Shown: positions 23,943-32,383, counted from the stretch's first letter. The stretch is DNA of 64,000 nt from Paraflavisolibacter caeni (GCF_025628885.1 NZ_JAOTIF010000024.1:1-64000), one strand, 5' to 3'. Numbers and translations: made by a program. Notes: generated from the sequence alone by a model not told the origin.

Positions 23943-23987
23943 AAACTAAAATTTTAGGTTTGTAAATTCTGATAGAAAGCAAAATAG

Positions 23988-24365
23988 TTAGCTTATGAAA
24001 TCCTGAGGAGGGTGAAAAATGCTGTGAAAAATCTGGGGTAAATGGTGTAATTCATTCAGTAAGTAATATTTATTCAATACACTTTTAAATGACCTTTGGG
24101 GAAGTGCAGTTGAAGAAACAATTGCAATAATGGGCGGTTGTGATATAGACGAAAGAAATGGAAGCTTGCTGTCTTCTTTTTGGTCCTGATCCTGGTGACT
24201 CCTTGAATAATGATCTTTTAAAAAACCAATGAATGATAAAGCGTTATTCTGTTGGTGGTGCTTACTATAATGTTCAAACAGGAAAGGCAGCTTCAATAGT
24301 TGTCCCAGTTCCGTTTGGGTTACAGAAAAAATGAAAAGTAAACATATGGTTAATGCCTTTATCAT
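23988..24365 (-). CDS. Secreted hypothetical protein of Bacteroidota metal/efflux loci
   Basis: A 125-residue exported protein with a signal sequence (to about residue 19). It has the pattern I know from many Bacteroidota genes near metal-efflux systems: TELGQLLKLPFLFEHYSKH, then FIGFLKDHYS, then a charged DQDQKEDSKLPF motif. His and Asp residues are frequent, so metal binding is possible. It lies upstream of the DUF2231-like gene. No biochemical role is known. Confidence 0.6.
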   Translation of the reverse strand: MIKALTICLLFIFSVTQTELGQLLKLPFLFEHYSKHHQQNNALSFIGFLKDHYSRSHQDQDQKEDSKLPFLSSISQPPIIAIVSSTALPQRSFKSVLNKYYLLNELHHLPQIFHSIFHPPQDFIS

Positions 24366-24498
24366 ATGTGGTTACGTTCAATTTACGACACCGGCTGTTG
24401 CTTTTGTATGATTTCGATCTTTTTGCGGTTAAATATTTGTAAAAGTCAATGTATCTTACTGGTCACCTGACTGTACTGCAATAATTAACTCTTATGAA

Positions 24499-25593
24499 AT
24501 GAAAAATAACAATATTCAAACCGAAGTAGATGCCGCTTATCTCTATCAAAAGCTAGCAGAGCATGAAACAGATGACACAATTGCCAATGTATTCCGGCAA
24601 ATGAGCGACATTGAAAAAGGCCATGCTTTAGCTCTTGCCAGGAAAAGCAATATAAATAGTGAGCAATTATTGCAGCCTTCCTGGAGGGCAAAAACGTTGA
24701 ACATCATTGGGAAAATATTTGGGTATGATTATGTTTTGGGTGTACTAATGGAGACTGAGAAAAGTATTTCCAATGCAATGATCGCCACAAAGAAAAGGAA
24801 CCATCAGTCCATCTCTGGTACAGAAACCACCCATGTAAGCATTCTCCGGTCCATTCTTGAAAAAGAGGGAAAGGTGAGCGGAGCGCAAATCTCCAAATTT
24901 GAGAAGAGGCACCGTTCTGTTGGTGGCAATGCCATTAGGGCTGCTGTTTTAGGCGGTAATGATGGGTTGGTTTCCAATTTTTCTTTGATCATGGGCGTTG
25001 CCGGCGCTACAGCAGGGCAGCAAGGTGTTTTGTTGGCGGGCATTGCGGGGATGCTGGCCGGTGCCTTGTCTATGGCCTTGGGTGAATGGATATCGGTAAA
25101 AAGTTCACAGGAATTATATGAAAACCAGATGCAGATCGAAATGGAGGAAATTGAAACTGATCCCGAAGGAGAGCTGAAAGAATTAGCTTTGATTTACATA
25201 GCCAAGGGCCTTCCTGAGCAACAGGCCTACAGGATGGCCGCAGATCAAATGAAAGATAAGCAGCTTGCTCATGAAGTTTTGGTGCGAGAAGAGCTAGGCA
25301 TTAACCCGGAAGAACTCAAGGGGTCTGCCCTAGAAGCAGCTGTTTACTCTTTCATCTTATTTTCCATAGGTGCTGTCATTCCTGTCTTACCATTTATGTT
25401 TACAGGCGGTATGAAGGCGGTGTTGATCAGTGTTGTTTTAAGTGCTTCAGGACTTTTTTTAATTGGGGCTGCAATCACCTTGTTTACAGGCAGAAGGGTT
25501 CTTTATTCAGGTCTAAGACAAGTGCTTTTTGGCATATCAGCAGCAGCTATCACCTTTTGCATTGGTAAACTGATTGGAGTTTCTATTTCATGA
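24499..25593 (+). CDS. Ferritin-like domain fused to VIT1/CCC1-type metal transporter
   Basis: A 364-residue fusion. Residues about 1-140 form a ferritin-like helical bundle with Glu/His motifs (AEHETDDTIANVFRQMSDIE, EKGHALAL, and later ETEKSISNAM). Residues about 145-364 are a VIT1/CCC1 domain with IRAAVLGGNDGLVSNFSLIM, ALSMALGEWISV and four to five membrane segments. The layout matches membrane-bound ferritin A (MbfA)-type proteins, which export iron or manganese and protect against peroxide. It uses the second of two close ATGs (24494 is out of frame). It lies 92 bp before tauE but without the palindromic operator of the sulfur genes. Confidence 0.82.
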   Translation: MKNNNIQTEVDAAYLYQKLAEHETDDTIANVFRQMSDIEKGHALALARKSNINSEQLLQPSWRAKTLNIIGKIFGYDYVLGVLMETEKSISNAMIATKKRNHQSISGTETTHVSILRSILEKEGKVSGAQISKFEKRHRSVGGNAIRAAVLGGNDGLVSNFSLIMGVAGATAGQQGVLLAGIAGMLAGALSMALGEWISVKSSQELYENQMQIEMEEIETDPEGELKELALIYIAKGLPEQQAYRMAADQMKDKQLAHEVLVREELGINPEELKGSALEAAVYSFILFSIGAVIPVLPFMFTGGMKAVLISVVLSASGLFLIGAAITLFTGRRVLYSGLRQVLFGISAAAITFCIGKLIGVSIS

Positions 25594-25624
25594 TCATTCG
25601 CGCAGCAGAGAATAAGATTACTGG

Positions 25625-25669
25625 CGTGACCCAAGTCACGATTCTTTTTCTTGCTTCCATTGATATTTG
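25625..25669 (+). promoter_or_regulatory. Crp/Fnr-like palindrome and -7 element upstream of tauE
   Basis: CGTGACCCAAGTCACG (25625-25640) is a perfect palindrome. TTTGCA begins at 25666, exactly 25 nt after its end, and the ATG is at 25685. If TTTG is the end of the -7 element, the palindrome is centred near -41.5, the class II activator position of Crp/Fnr proteins. The same arrangement recurs at 26508 and 28006. Confidence 0.7.
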
Positions 25670-25684
25670 CAAAAACGAAAATCA

Positions 25685-26485
25685 ATGGAGCGTTTTGGAT
25701 ATGTTGCATCAGCTTTGGTAGGTATTTCATTAGGTCTTATTGGCGGAGGAGGTTCTATACTTACTGTTCCGGTAATGGTTTACCTTTTTGGTCTGCACCC
25801 CCTGCTAGCTACTTCTTATTCGCTGTTTATAGTAGGTTCTACCAGCCTTGTAGGTGCAATCAACAATTATCGTAAGGGTTTAGTCAATATCAGGGCAGCA
25901 CTTTATTTTGGTGCAGCTTCCATCATTACTGTTTTTATTACCCGTAAGTTTCTCATTCCCCTCATTCCCAAAAATATAGTTACCATTGGCGGCTTTACCA
26001 TTACAGAATCGCTGCTTACCATGGTGCTCTTTGCAGTTTTGATGCTGCTGGCATCAGTGAACATGATAAAGGATCGCCGAGAAAAAGCTCCGGAAAAAGA
26101 GTGCATGGACTGTGTCAGATTCTTCAAACTGGTTGGTTATGGTGTATTGATTGGTCTGATTACCGGGCTTTTGGGAGCCGGTGGCGGCTTTTTACTGATT
26201 CCTGCCCTGGTCTTTCTGATTAAAATGCCTATGAAAAGGGCTGTAGGTACCTCACTGCTCATTATAGCATTGAATTCTTTAATGGGTTTTGCTGGTGACA
26301 TTGGTCACTTTCAAATCAACTGGTCCTTTTTGATCTTTATTAGTTTGATTGCTATAGCCGGCATCTTTGTCGGAGGTCTTCTGAGTAAAAAAATACCTGG
26401 TGAAAAGTTGAAAAAGGGTTTTGGATGGTTTGTGCTCATCATGGGTATATACATCATCGTTAAGGAAGTATTTCTAAAAAGTTAA
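25685..26485 (+). CDS. TauE/SafE family permease (probable sulfite/sulfonate-type exporter)
   Basis: A 266-residue inner-membrane protein of the TauE/SafE family from the ATG at 25685; a TTG at 25667 lies inside the promoter. The two-fold repeat is evident: SLGLIGGGGSILTVPVMVYL near the start and GLLGAGGGFLLIPALVF near residue 168, each the family's Gly-rich signature, with eight hydrophobic segments. A CMDC pair sits in the central loop. Members export sulfite, sulfoacetate or related anions. It is followed by the MBL-rhodanese gene with 91 bp between, so sulfite produced by that enzyme is a plausible substrate. Confidence 0.85.
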   Translation: MERFGYVASALVGISLGLIGGGGSILTVPVMVYLFGLHPLLATSYSLFIVGSTSLVGAINNYRKGLVNIRAALYFGAASIITVFITRKFLIPLIPKNIVTIGGFTITESLLTMVLFAVLMLLASVNMIKDRREKAPEKECMDCVRFFKLVGYGVLIGLITGLLGAGGGFLLIPALVFLIKMPMKRAVGTSLLIIALNSLMGFAGDIGHFQINWSFLIFISLIAIAGIFVGGLLSKKIPGEKLKKGFGWFVLIMGIYIIVKEVFLKS

Positions 26486-26507
26486 CGTCTATCAATATAG
26501 TAAATGT

Positions 26508-26552
26508 CGTGACTCATATCACGAAATAAGGCGGACACAATCATCAATTTTG
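26508..26552 (+). promoter_or_regulatory. Crp/Fnr-like palindrome and -7 element upstream of the MBL-rhodanese gene
   Basis: CGTGACTCATATCACG (26508-26523), palindromic in CGTGA-N6-TCACG. TTTGCA starts at 26549, again exactly 25 nt after the palindrome, and the ATG is at 26577. The presence of its own copy shows that this gene is controlled separately from tauE, although both lie in the same direction. Confidence 0.7.
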
Positions 26553-26576
26553 CACAACGAAAAACAAACGATAAAT

Positions 26577-27998
26577 ATGAAAATAGAGCAGATATATACA
26601 GGTTGTTTAGCACAAGGTGCTAACTATATTGAGAGTGAAGGTGAAGCGGTAGTCATTGATCCGCTCAGAGAAGTGGAGCCTTATCTTCAGAAAGCTGAAA
26701 ACAACAATGCAAAAATCAAGTATGTTTTCGAAACGCACTTTCATGCAGATTTTGTATCCGGCCACGTAGACCTTTCAAAGAAAACTGGCGCTCCGATTAT
26801 ATATGGACCAAATGCCAATCCAAGCTTTAAAGCTCATATAGCAGCAGACGGAGAAGAATTCAAGGTAGGTAAAATAACGTTTAAGGTATTGCATACCCCT
26901 GGTCACACTATGGAAAGCACCTGTTATTTATTTAAAGACGAAAGTGGAAAGGAAGTGGCTTTGTTCTCTGGTGATACCTTATTCATCGGTGATGTAGGCT
27001 GGCCTGACTTGGCCCAGAAAGCAGCCCACATGACAAAGGAAGAATTAGCAGGTACTTTATTCGATTCTTTGAGGTTTAAGGTTATGACTTTGCCGGATGA
27101 AATTGTCGTTTACCCGGCTCATGGTGCAGGCAGTGCCTGTGGCAAGAACATAAGTAAGGAAACTACCGATACCCTGGGGCATCAGAAACAAACCAACTAT
27201 GCTCTACGGGCCAATATGACCAGGGAAGAATTCATCAAGGAAGTTACCACTGGGTTAACACCGCCTCCATTATATTTCCCACTGAACGTCATGCTTAACA
27301 AGCAAGGTTATGAAAGCATAGACGAAGTGATGAAGAGGGGGCAGCATGCACTTGATCCGGATGAATTTGAAGCTGCAGCCAATGAAACTGATGCTATTCT
27401 ATTAGATACCAGAAATCCTCAAAGCTTTGCCAGGGGCTATATTCCTAACTCTATCAATATTGGTATTGATGGGAACTTCGCCCCTTGGGTAGGTGCTCTG
27501 ATTCCCGATATCAAGCAACAGATCCTGATTGTGGCAGATGAAGGCAGGGAAGGGGAAGTAATCACACGTCTGGCTAGAGTAGGGTACGATTATACCATAG
27601 GGTATTTGAATGGTGGAATCAAAGCATGGAAAGCCGCTGGAAAAGAAATAGACACCATTCAGTCGGTTTCAGCAGAGGAATTGGCTCATCGTATACTGGG
27701 AGAGCCTGTTCATATTCTGGATGTGAGAAAAGAGGGCGAGTACATCAGTGAACATGTAGACGGAGCAGAAAATGCACCTTTGGATTACATCAATGAAATC
27801 ATGGTACAACTCGATAAGGATAAAACTTATTTCGTGCATTGTGCTGGTGGGTACAGGTCCATGATCTTCACTTCAATTTTAAAAGCAAGGGGTTTTGAAA
27901 ACTTAATTGATGTGCAGGGAGGATTTAAAGCTATCAAAGAATCTGGGCAGTTGTCCGTTACAGATTATATATGTCCTACTAAACTCAATAAAAAATAA
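26577..27998 (+). CDS. Metallo-beta-lactamase-rhodanese fusion, probable persulfide dioxygenase
   Basis: A 473-residue protein from the ATG at 26577; a TTG at 26550 lies in the -7 element. Residues 1-250 are an ETHE1/PDO-like metallo-beta-lactamase domain with THFHADFVSGH, HTPGHT, SGDTLFIGD and YPAHGAGS. Two rhodanese domains follow. The first (about 265-355) has LLDTRNPQSFARGYIPNSI but no catalytic Cys in its loop (VADEGREGE); the second (about 370-460) has the full VHCAGGYRSM. Such proteins oxidise glutathione persulfide to sulfite and may combine this with sulfur transfer. With tauE and yeeE it points to handling of sulfide-derived sulfane sulfur in the cytosol. Confidence 0.88.
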   Translation: MKIEQIYTGCLAQGANYIESEGEAVVIDPLREVEPYLQKAENNNAKIKYVFETHFHADFVSGHVDLSKKTGAPIIYGPNANPSFKAHIAADGEEFKVGKITFKVLHTPGHTMESTCYLFKDESGKEVALFSGDTLFIGDVGWPDLAQKAAHMTKEELAGTLFDSLRFKVMTLPDEIVVYPAHGAGSACGKNISKETTDTLGHQKQTNYALRANMTREEFIKEVTTGLTPPPLYFPLNVMLNKQGYESIDEVMKRGQHALDPDEFEAAANETDAILLDTRNPQSFARGYIPNSINIGIDGNFAPWVGALIPDIKQQILIVADEGREGEVITRLARVGYDYTIGYLNGGIKAWKAAGKEIDTIQSVSAEELAHRILGEPVHILDVRKEGEYISEHVDGAENAPLDYINEIMVQLDKDKTYFVHCAGGYRSMIFTSILKARGFENLIDVQGGFKAIKESGQLSVTDYICPTKLNKK

Positions 27999-28005
27999 AT
28001 AGTAG

Positions 28006-28050
28006 CGTGACAAGTATCACGAACCCTCTTCTCTTCAGTGGTCACCTTTG
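28006..28050 (+). promoter_or_regulatory. Crp/Fnr-like palindrome and -7 element upstream of yeeE
   Basis: CGTGACAAGTATCACG (28006-28021). TTTGCA starts at 28047, exactly 25 nt after its end; the ATG is at 28069. This third copy completes the set for the three sulfur-related genes. Confidence 0.7.
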
Positions 28051-28068
28051 CATTCAAAATTAAAAACA

Positions 28069-28632
28069 ATGATTGAGCTATTGAAACAACCCTGGCCATG
28101 GTATGTCGCGGGAGCTTTTGTAGGCTTGACAGTGCCGGCCTTATTAATATTAGGCAACAAGCACTTTGGCATTTCAGCTAATCTTCGGCATGCCTGTGCA
28201 GCCTGCCTGCCTGCAAACATCAAATTCTTTAAATACGACTGGAAAAAGGAAATATGGAACTTCTTTTTCGTAGGCGGTATCCTGCTTGGTGCATTTCTTG
28301 CCACTCAGTTCTTATCCAGTCCTGATCCAATACAGGTAAGTCCAAAACTTGTAGAAGAACTTAAAGGTTATGGCATCAATGATTACAGTCAGATGATTCC
28401 GTCCCAGATTTTCAGCTTTGAAAGCCTGTTTTCCCTCAGAGGCTCGGTGCTTTTAATTGGAGGTGGTTTACTGGTAGGTTTTGGCTCCCGGTATGCAGGT
28501 GGCTGCACCAGTGGTCATTCTATAATGGGACTAAGCGATCTGCAAAAACCTTCCCTCATTGCAACCCTCAGTTTTATGGTGGGCGGTTTTATTATGGCTA
28601 ACCTGCTTTTACCTTTTATAATGAAACTATAA
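28069..28632 (+). CDS. YeeE/YedE family sulfur-compound transporter (first half type)
   Basis: A 187-residue membrane protein from the ATG at 28069. It shows the YeeE/YedE signature GSRYAGGCTSGHSIMG (about 142-157) with the Cys that in TsuA-type proteins lines the thiosulfate path, and a second Cys region (HACAACLPA, about 42-50) near the N-terminus. Four to five membrane segments are visible. In Bacteroidota this protein is usually followed by a second YeeE half (DUF6691). Here only a remnant of it is left (28675-28888). Together with MBL-rhodanese and TauE it suggests uptake or recycling of thiosulfate or persulfide sulfur. Confidence 0.85.
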   Translation: MIELLKQPWPWYVAGAFVGLTVPALLILGNKHFGISANLRHACAACLPANIKFFKYDWKKEIWNFFFVGGILLGAFLATQFLSSPDPIQVSPKLVEELKGYGINDYSQMIPSQIFSFESLFSLRGSVLLIGGGLLVGFGSRYAGGCTSGHSIMGLSDLQKPSLIATLSFMVGGFIMANLLLPFIMKL

Positions 28633-28674
28633 CTCTGGAACTATAACATTTAATATCATAAAAATACTAATGTA

Positions 28675-28888
28675 ATGATTGACACTTCTCATCAACATAA
28701 AGCTCATCAACCCATAGCATTGGAACAACTTCCTGATATTGACTACGAAGTGCGTGCTCAGGATACTATATGTGTCAATGAATCTCATTTACAACACAAA
28801 TGGTATCATAACATCAAATACGCTATAATTAAGTGCTGTTGCAGGTACTTGGGTATATGGCTACTTCAGAGAAAGACTGCCGCATTAA
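28675..28888 (+). pseudogene. Remnant of the second YeeE half (DUF6691-like), internal deletion
   Basis: From the ATG at 28675 comes a polar leader (MIDTSHQHKAHQPIALEQLP and onwards) ending WYHNIKYAI, where second-half YeeE proteins begin their first membrane segment. The coding then breaks; at 28832-28888 another frame gives SAVAGTWVYGYFRERLPH and a stop, which is the typical C-terminus of that family. About 100-130 residues of membrane core are missing. The C-terminal match is clear in type; that the leader belongs to the same gene is inference. Confidence 0.55.
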
Positions 28889-28952
28889 TGAACTTATCAG
28901 GTGTTGTTGCCGGGAGGGGTTAGTACAGCCTTCCGAACTTCTTCAAACAGCT

Positions 28953-28995
28953 GGCCAGCTTTGAACTTTTACGCAAACGCCTCCTGCTGGATTCC
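28953..28995 (+). repeat. Dispersed repeat, copy 2 (coding-like remnant)
   Basis: GGCCAGCTTTGAACT, then TTTACGCAAACGCCTC and CTGCTGGATTCC. It matches 16316-16355 apart from three substitutions and one 3-bp insertion. Both encode ASFELLRKRL(L)LDS. Confidence 0.55.
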
Positions 28996-29029
28996 CCACT
29001 TTCGGCAAGCCGCAAACCGTTCACTTCAA

Positions 29030-29980
29030 TTAATTTTGTTTTATAAACGTAATTGGACGATCAACTGTTGCCATGTAAAAGATTGCGCTGTAAATATAGT
29101 CACATACCCTTTTTTCACCCTTTATGTTAATTAATGCTGCCACGTCTTCGGGTGTATGATATTGCGGATGCCCACCGGTATGCAATCCTAACACCGAAAT
29201 ATTCTTTTTATAGAAAGACACATGATCAGAGCCTCCCACCTCTCCCGCATGTACCACCGGGTTTAAATTAAATTGAGGGCCCAAATTTTTCATCAACTCC
29301 ATACCTCCATCAAATGTTCCGGCACCACCCATATAAATTTGATTTTCCCCATTCAAGCGGCCTACCATATCCATATTGATCATCAGTTTGATTTTTTCTA
29401 AAGGAACCGGAGGATGATTGGTAACATATTTAGAACCTAAAAGTCCCTGTTCTTCGGCACCAAAAGATATAATGAGAATACTGCGCTTTAATTGCTTTCT
29501 GTTGGCGCTTAACTTTTCAGCAATCTCAAGCAAGGCTGCAGTGCCACTGGCATTATCATCGGCGCCATGATGAATGGCTATGGTATCCTTCTTGGAAGAA
29601 GGTCCGCCCATGCCCAAATGATCATTGTGGGCACCAACAACAATGTATTCTTCTTTTAATTTGGAATCAGCCCCTTCAATTAATCCGATCACATTCCATG
29701 TTTTTACAATCGGTGTATCGGTTGCTCCCTTAGGAACTTTAAGTTTGGCTTCAAAAGGTTGAAGATAAGTTCCTTTTATAGTGGCCAAACCGGCATTTTT
29801 AAATTGTTTGGAGATGTATTTAACCACTTTCCAATTTCCCTTCGTTCCCGGAAAGCGACCTTTGTTTTTATCAGAGGCCAAAAAATCAATATGATCTTTT
29901 ATTTCTTTTTCTGTAATTTCTGTCTGGGCAAACAGAGGTTTAACAAAGAGTATAAAAGCCAGGCAAATCAAAATTCTCAT
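29030..29980 (-). CDS. M28 family zinc aminopeptidase, secreted
   Basis: A 316-residue exported peptidase from the ATG at 29980 (MRILICLAFILFVKPLFAQ, signal peptide); an upstream ATG at 30064 would bury that signal behind 28 residues. Zinc ligands and catalytic residues typical of M28 are visible: VGAHNDHLGMGG (His), GADDNASGTAALLE (Asp and neighbour), SFGAEEQGLLGS (Glu pair), MINMDMVGRL (Asp) and PQYHTPED (His). It would cut N-terminal residues from peptides in the periplasm or outside. It lies 114 nt below the GH20 gene in the same direction, perhaps sharing its transcript. Confidence 0.88.
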   Translation of the reverse strand: MRILICLAFILFVKPLFAQTEITEKEIKDHIDFLASDKNKGRFPGTKGNWKVVKYISKQFKNAGLATIKGTYLQPFEAKLKVPKGATDTPIVKTWNVIGLIEGADSKLKEEYIVVGAHNDHLGMGGPSSKKDTIAIHHGADDNASGTAALLEIAEKLSANRKQLKRSILIISFGAEEQGLLGSKYVTNHPPVPLEKIKLMINMDMVGRLNGENQIYMGGAGTFDGGMELMKNLGPQFNLNPVVHAGEVGGSDHVSFYKKNISVLGLHTGGHPQYHTPEDVAALINIKGEKRVCDYIYSAIFYMATVDRPITFIKQN

Positions 29981-30094
29981 GCCGCGAAAATAGTAAACAG
30001 TAATTAGTAAACTGTTAATAGTAGATAAAAACCATAAGCAGTAATTATTCATTTCAAGTATCAAATCTTACTAAACCCTATAGATATCTAGGAG

Positions 30095-32383
30095 CTAATT
30101 TCTTAACCATCTTCCTGGGATGTCTTGAGCTTCGGTGTTTCCCTTACCATATTTTAACTCGAGTTTGAAGCCGCCACCTCCTTCTATGAAAGCAAGCCTG
30201 AGGGGATACTGGCCTTTTTGCAAAGCCACTTGTCCTGTTTTTTGAATGGCAGAATGAAGTCCATCATTATTCACTACTTCTTTGTCACCTATGTAAAGTA
30301 TACCTCCATCATCACAGGTCAGGTAAAAACTATAGATGCCTGTTTCCGGTATTTGGATATATCCTTCATACTGAAGTCCGAAGGAAGGAGCCGTGATTGA
30401 AGAGGGTACAATGAAATCTTTTGATACAAAAATGCTATCAGGATCTTGCCCATCTAATAGAGTGGCCGATTTAAAGTATTTTTTATAATATGAAGTTTTT
30501 AATCCCTCTTTATTCGTTTGTACAACTACTGGTTTTGCAAACGTTTCTTTTCTGTATTGGATGGTATAAATTTCCCCTCTTACGCCTTGCTCATTAAATG
30601 CGGCCATTTTTATTGTCAGAGGCTTTGTGATTGTATATCGCCCGGGTAAAACCGGAGATGTAGCAGCTGGTATACTGCCATCAAGTGTATAGCGGACATT
30701 TAGTGTAGGCAGCTCTTTTTGAACCTGTAAAATGGCTTTATCTGTAAAGACATTTTGTTGTGTAAAGCCGGTAAGGTCTGGCTGGCGGTAATTTATTTTT
30801 AAAGCATCCAGGCGAGGGTAATGTTTGATGAGTCTTCCGCGATAGGACGTATAATCGAGTTGTTTGCTCCATAAACGTTCGGCAAGAGCTGTCATTCTCG
30901 GCATGTACATAAAATCAGCTCTTTTTTCAGAAGGAATGTATTCTGTCCAAATGTTGGCCTGTGCACCCATGATGAACTTTGCTTCGTTTGCGTTCAAGGC
31001 AGCAGGTACGACATTAAAGCTGTAAATATTTTTCAGGGAATGAATATCTGGTGGATAATCAAAATATAAAGGATTGCCTGGTGTCATGATCACATAATTG
31101 CCGCTCTTTGCTGCTTTTACCGGTGCCTCAGGAACCCAGCTTTGCCAATACATTACATAAGCCGTTTTGCTAACACCACCTTCCAAGATTTCATCCCAGC
31201 CAATGAGCTTTTTCCCTTTTGAATGGAAAAATTTTTCCATACGTTTTACGAAATAGCTTTGCAAATCTTCCGGACTTTTCAGGCCCTCCTTTTCCATCAA
31301 CTCTTTGCATGCCTGCGCATTCATCCAGGTTTTTCTGTCCACTTCATCTGCTCCCAGGTGCACATATTCAGAAGGGAAGAGTTCAAAAATTTCATTGAAA
31401 ACGTCTTCCGCAAATGCAAAGGTGCTTTCCTTGCATGGGCAAATTGGTGTAGAAAACAGTGCTCCCCATTGACTGCCACCTTCACAGGATAGATTGGGAT
31501 AAGCATATATGGCGGCCATCATATGTCCAGGCATATCTATTTCAGGAATAATATCGATATGCCTGGATGTTGCATAAGCTACCAGCTCTTTGATTTGCTC
31601 CTGTTTATAAAATCCTCCATACAATGTTTTGCCATTCTTGTGTATGATATGCATCGTATCAATTGCCATATCAGGATTTTCTTTTGCCAATTTCATACAT
31701 GCCGAATCCTGATTATTGAATGTTCGCCATGCACCCTCTTCGGTTAATTTTGGATATTTTTTGATCTCAATCCGCCAACCCTGGTCATCAGTAAGATGCA
31801 GGTGGAGTTTGTTCATCTTATATAAGGCCATAACATCCATGAACTTTTTCAGATAGTCGATGGAGAAGAAATGTCTTGATACATCCAAATGCATTCCACG
31901 CCAGTGATATACCGGTTCATCCTGAATTTCCAATGTCGGTAAACTAATTGCTTTTTTGGTTGTGTTATTTGTTTCAACATTATAGGGCAGTAATTGTCTT
32001 ATCGTTTGCAAGGCACGGTATATGCCAGTATTTGTTTTCGCAGTAATGAGGATGGTTTCTGGTTTTATAGAAAGATAATAACCTTCTTCATTTGATAAAT
32101 TGTTGTCTTGTTGCAGGTTGATGGTACCCTTAGCCTGGAGCTTGGTTTCTTTTATGGAGTAGCCGCTTGCATTTCGCAATAATTCCTTTAGAAAGCTTAC
32201 TTCTCTTTCGAAGATGTTATCGGCGTTTATTTGTGTATGTTCATTAATTATGAAAGAGCCTTTACCTGGTTTGAGATATGATGGATAAGGTATGATTGGA
32301 TAATCAGTTATTTGCTGAGCTGTGCTATTTGTTACAACAAATACGGAACAAATCATTAGCAATAAAAGCATTAATGTTCTCAT
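30095..32383 (-). CDS. GH20 beta-N-acetylhexosaminidase with C-terminal PA14-like domain
   Basis: A 762-residue exported protein (signal to about residue 22, STAQQ). A GH20b domain lies at about 25-150, followed by the GH20 barrel starting WRGMHLDVSRHFFS, with DDQGWRIEIKKYP and the catalytic pair in HLGADEVDRKTW (Asp-Glu). The barrel ends near 535 (MTALAERLWS). A small chitobiase-type sandwich (RYTLDGSIPAATSP) follows at about 570-625, and a PA14-like domain at about 640-762 (YEGYIQIPETGIYSFYLTCD, DGGILYIGD). It releases terminal GlcNAc or GalNAc from glycans. The PA14-like part may help bind sugar. Confidence 0.92.
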   Translation of the reverse strand: MRTLMLLLLMICSVFVVTNSTAQQITDYPIIPYPSYLKPGKGSFIINEHTQINADNIFEREVSFLKELLRNASGYSIKETKLQAKGTINLQQDNNLSNEEGYYLSIKPETILITAKTNTGIYRALQTIRQLLPYNVETNNTTKKAISLPTLEIQDEPVYHWRGMHLDVSRHFFSIDYLKKFMDVMALYKMNKLHLHLTDDQGWRIEIKKYPKLTEEGAWRTFNNQDSACMKLAKENPDMAIDTMHIIHKNGKTLYGGFYKQEQIKELVAYATSRHIDIIPEIDMPGHMMAAIYAYPNLSCEGGSQWGALFSTPICPCKESTFAFAEDVFNEIFELFPSEYVHLGADEVDRKTWMNAQACKELMEKEGLKSPEDLQSYFVKRMEKFFHSKGKKLIGWDEILEGGVSKTAYVMYWQSWVPEAPVKAAKSGNYVIMTPGNPLYFDYPPDIHSLKNIYSFNVVPAALNANEAKFIMGAQANIWTEYIPSEKRADFMYMPRMTALAERLWSKQLDYTSYRGRLIKHYPRLDALKINYRQPDLTGFTQQNVFTDKAILQVQKELPTLNVRYTLDGSIPAATSPVLPGRYTITKPLTIKMAAFNEQGVRGEIYTIQYRKETFAKPVVVQTNKEGLKTSYYKKYFKSATLLDGQDPDSIFVSKDFIVPSSITAPSFGLQYEGYIQIPETGIYSFYLTCDDGGILYIGDKEVVNNDGLHSAIQKTGQVALQKGQYPLRLAFIEGGGGFKLELKYGKGNTEAQDIPGRWLRN

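Noticed and set aside
24450-24480. GGTCACCTGAC upstream of the ferritin-VIT gene as a fourth Crp/Fnr-like site
   Set aside because: It does not fit CGTGA-N6-TCACG and has no TTTGCA at 25 nt.
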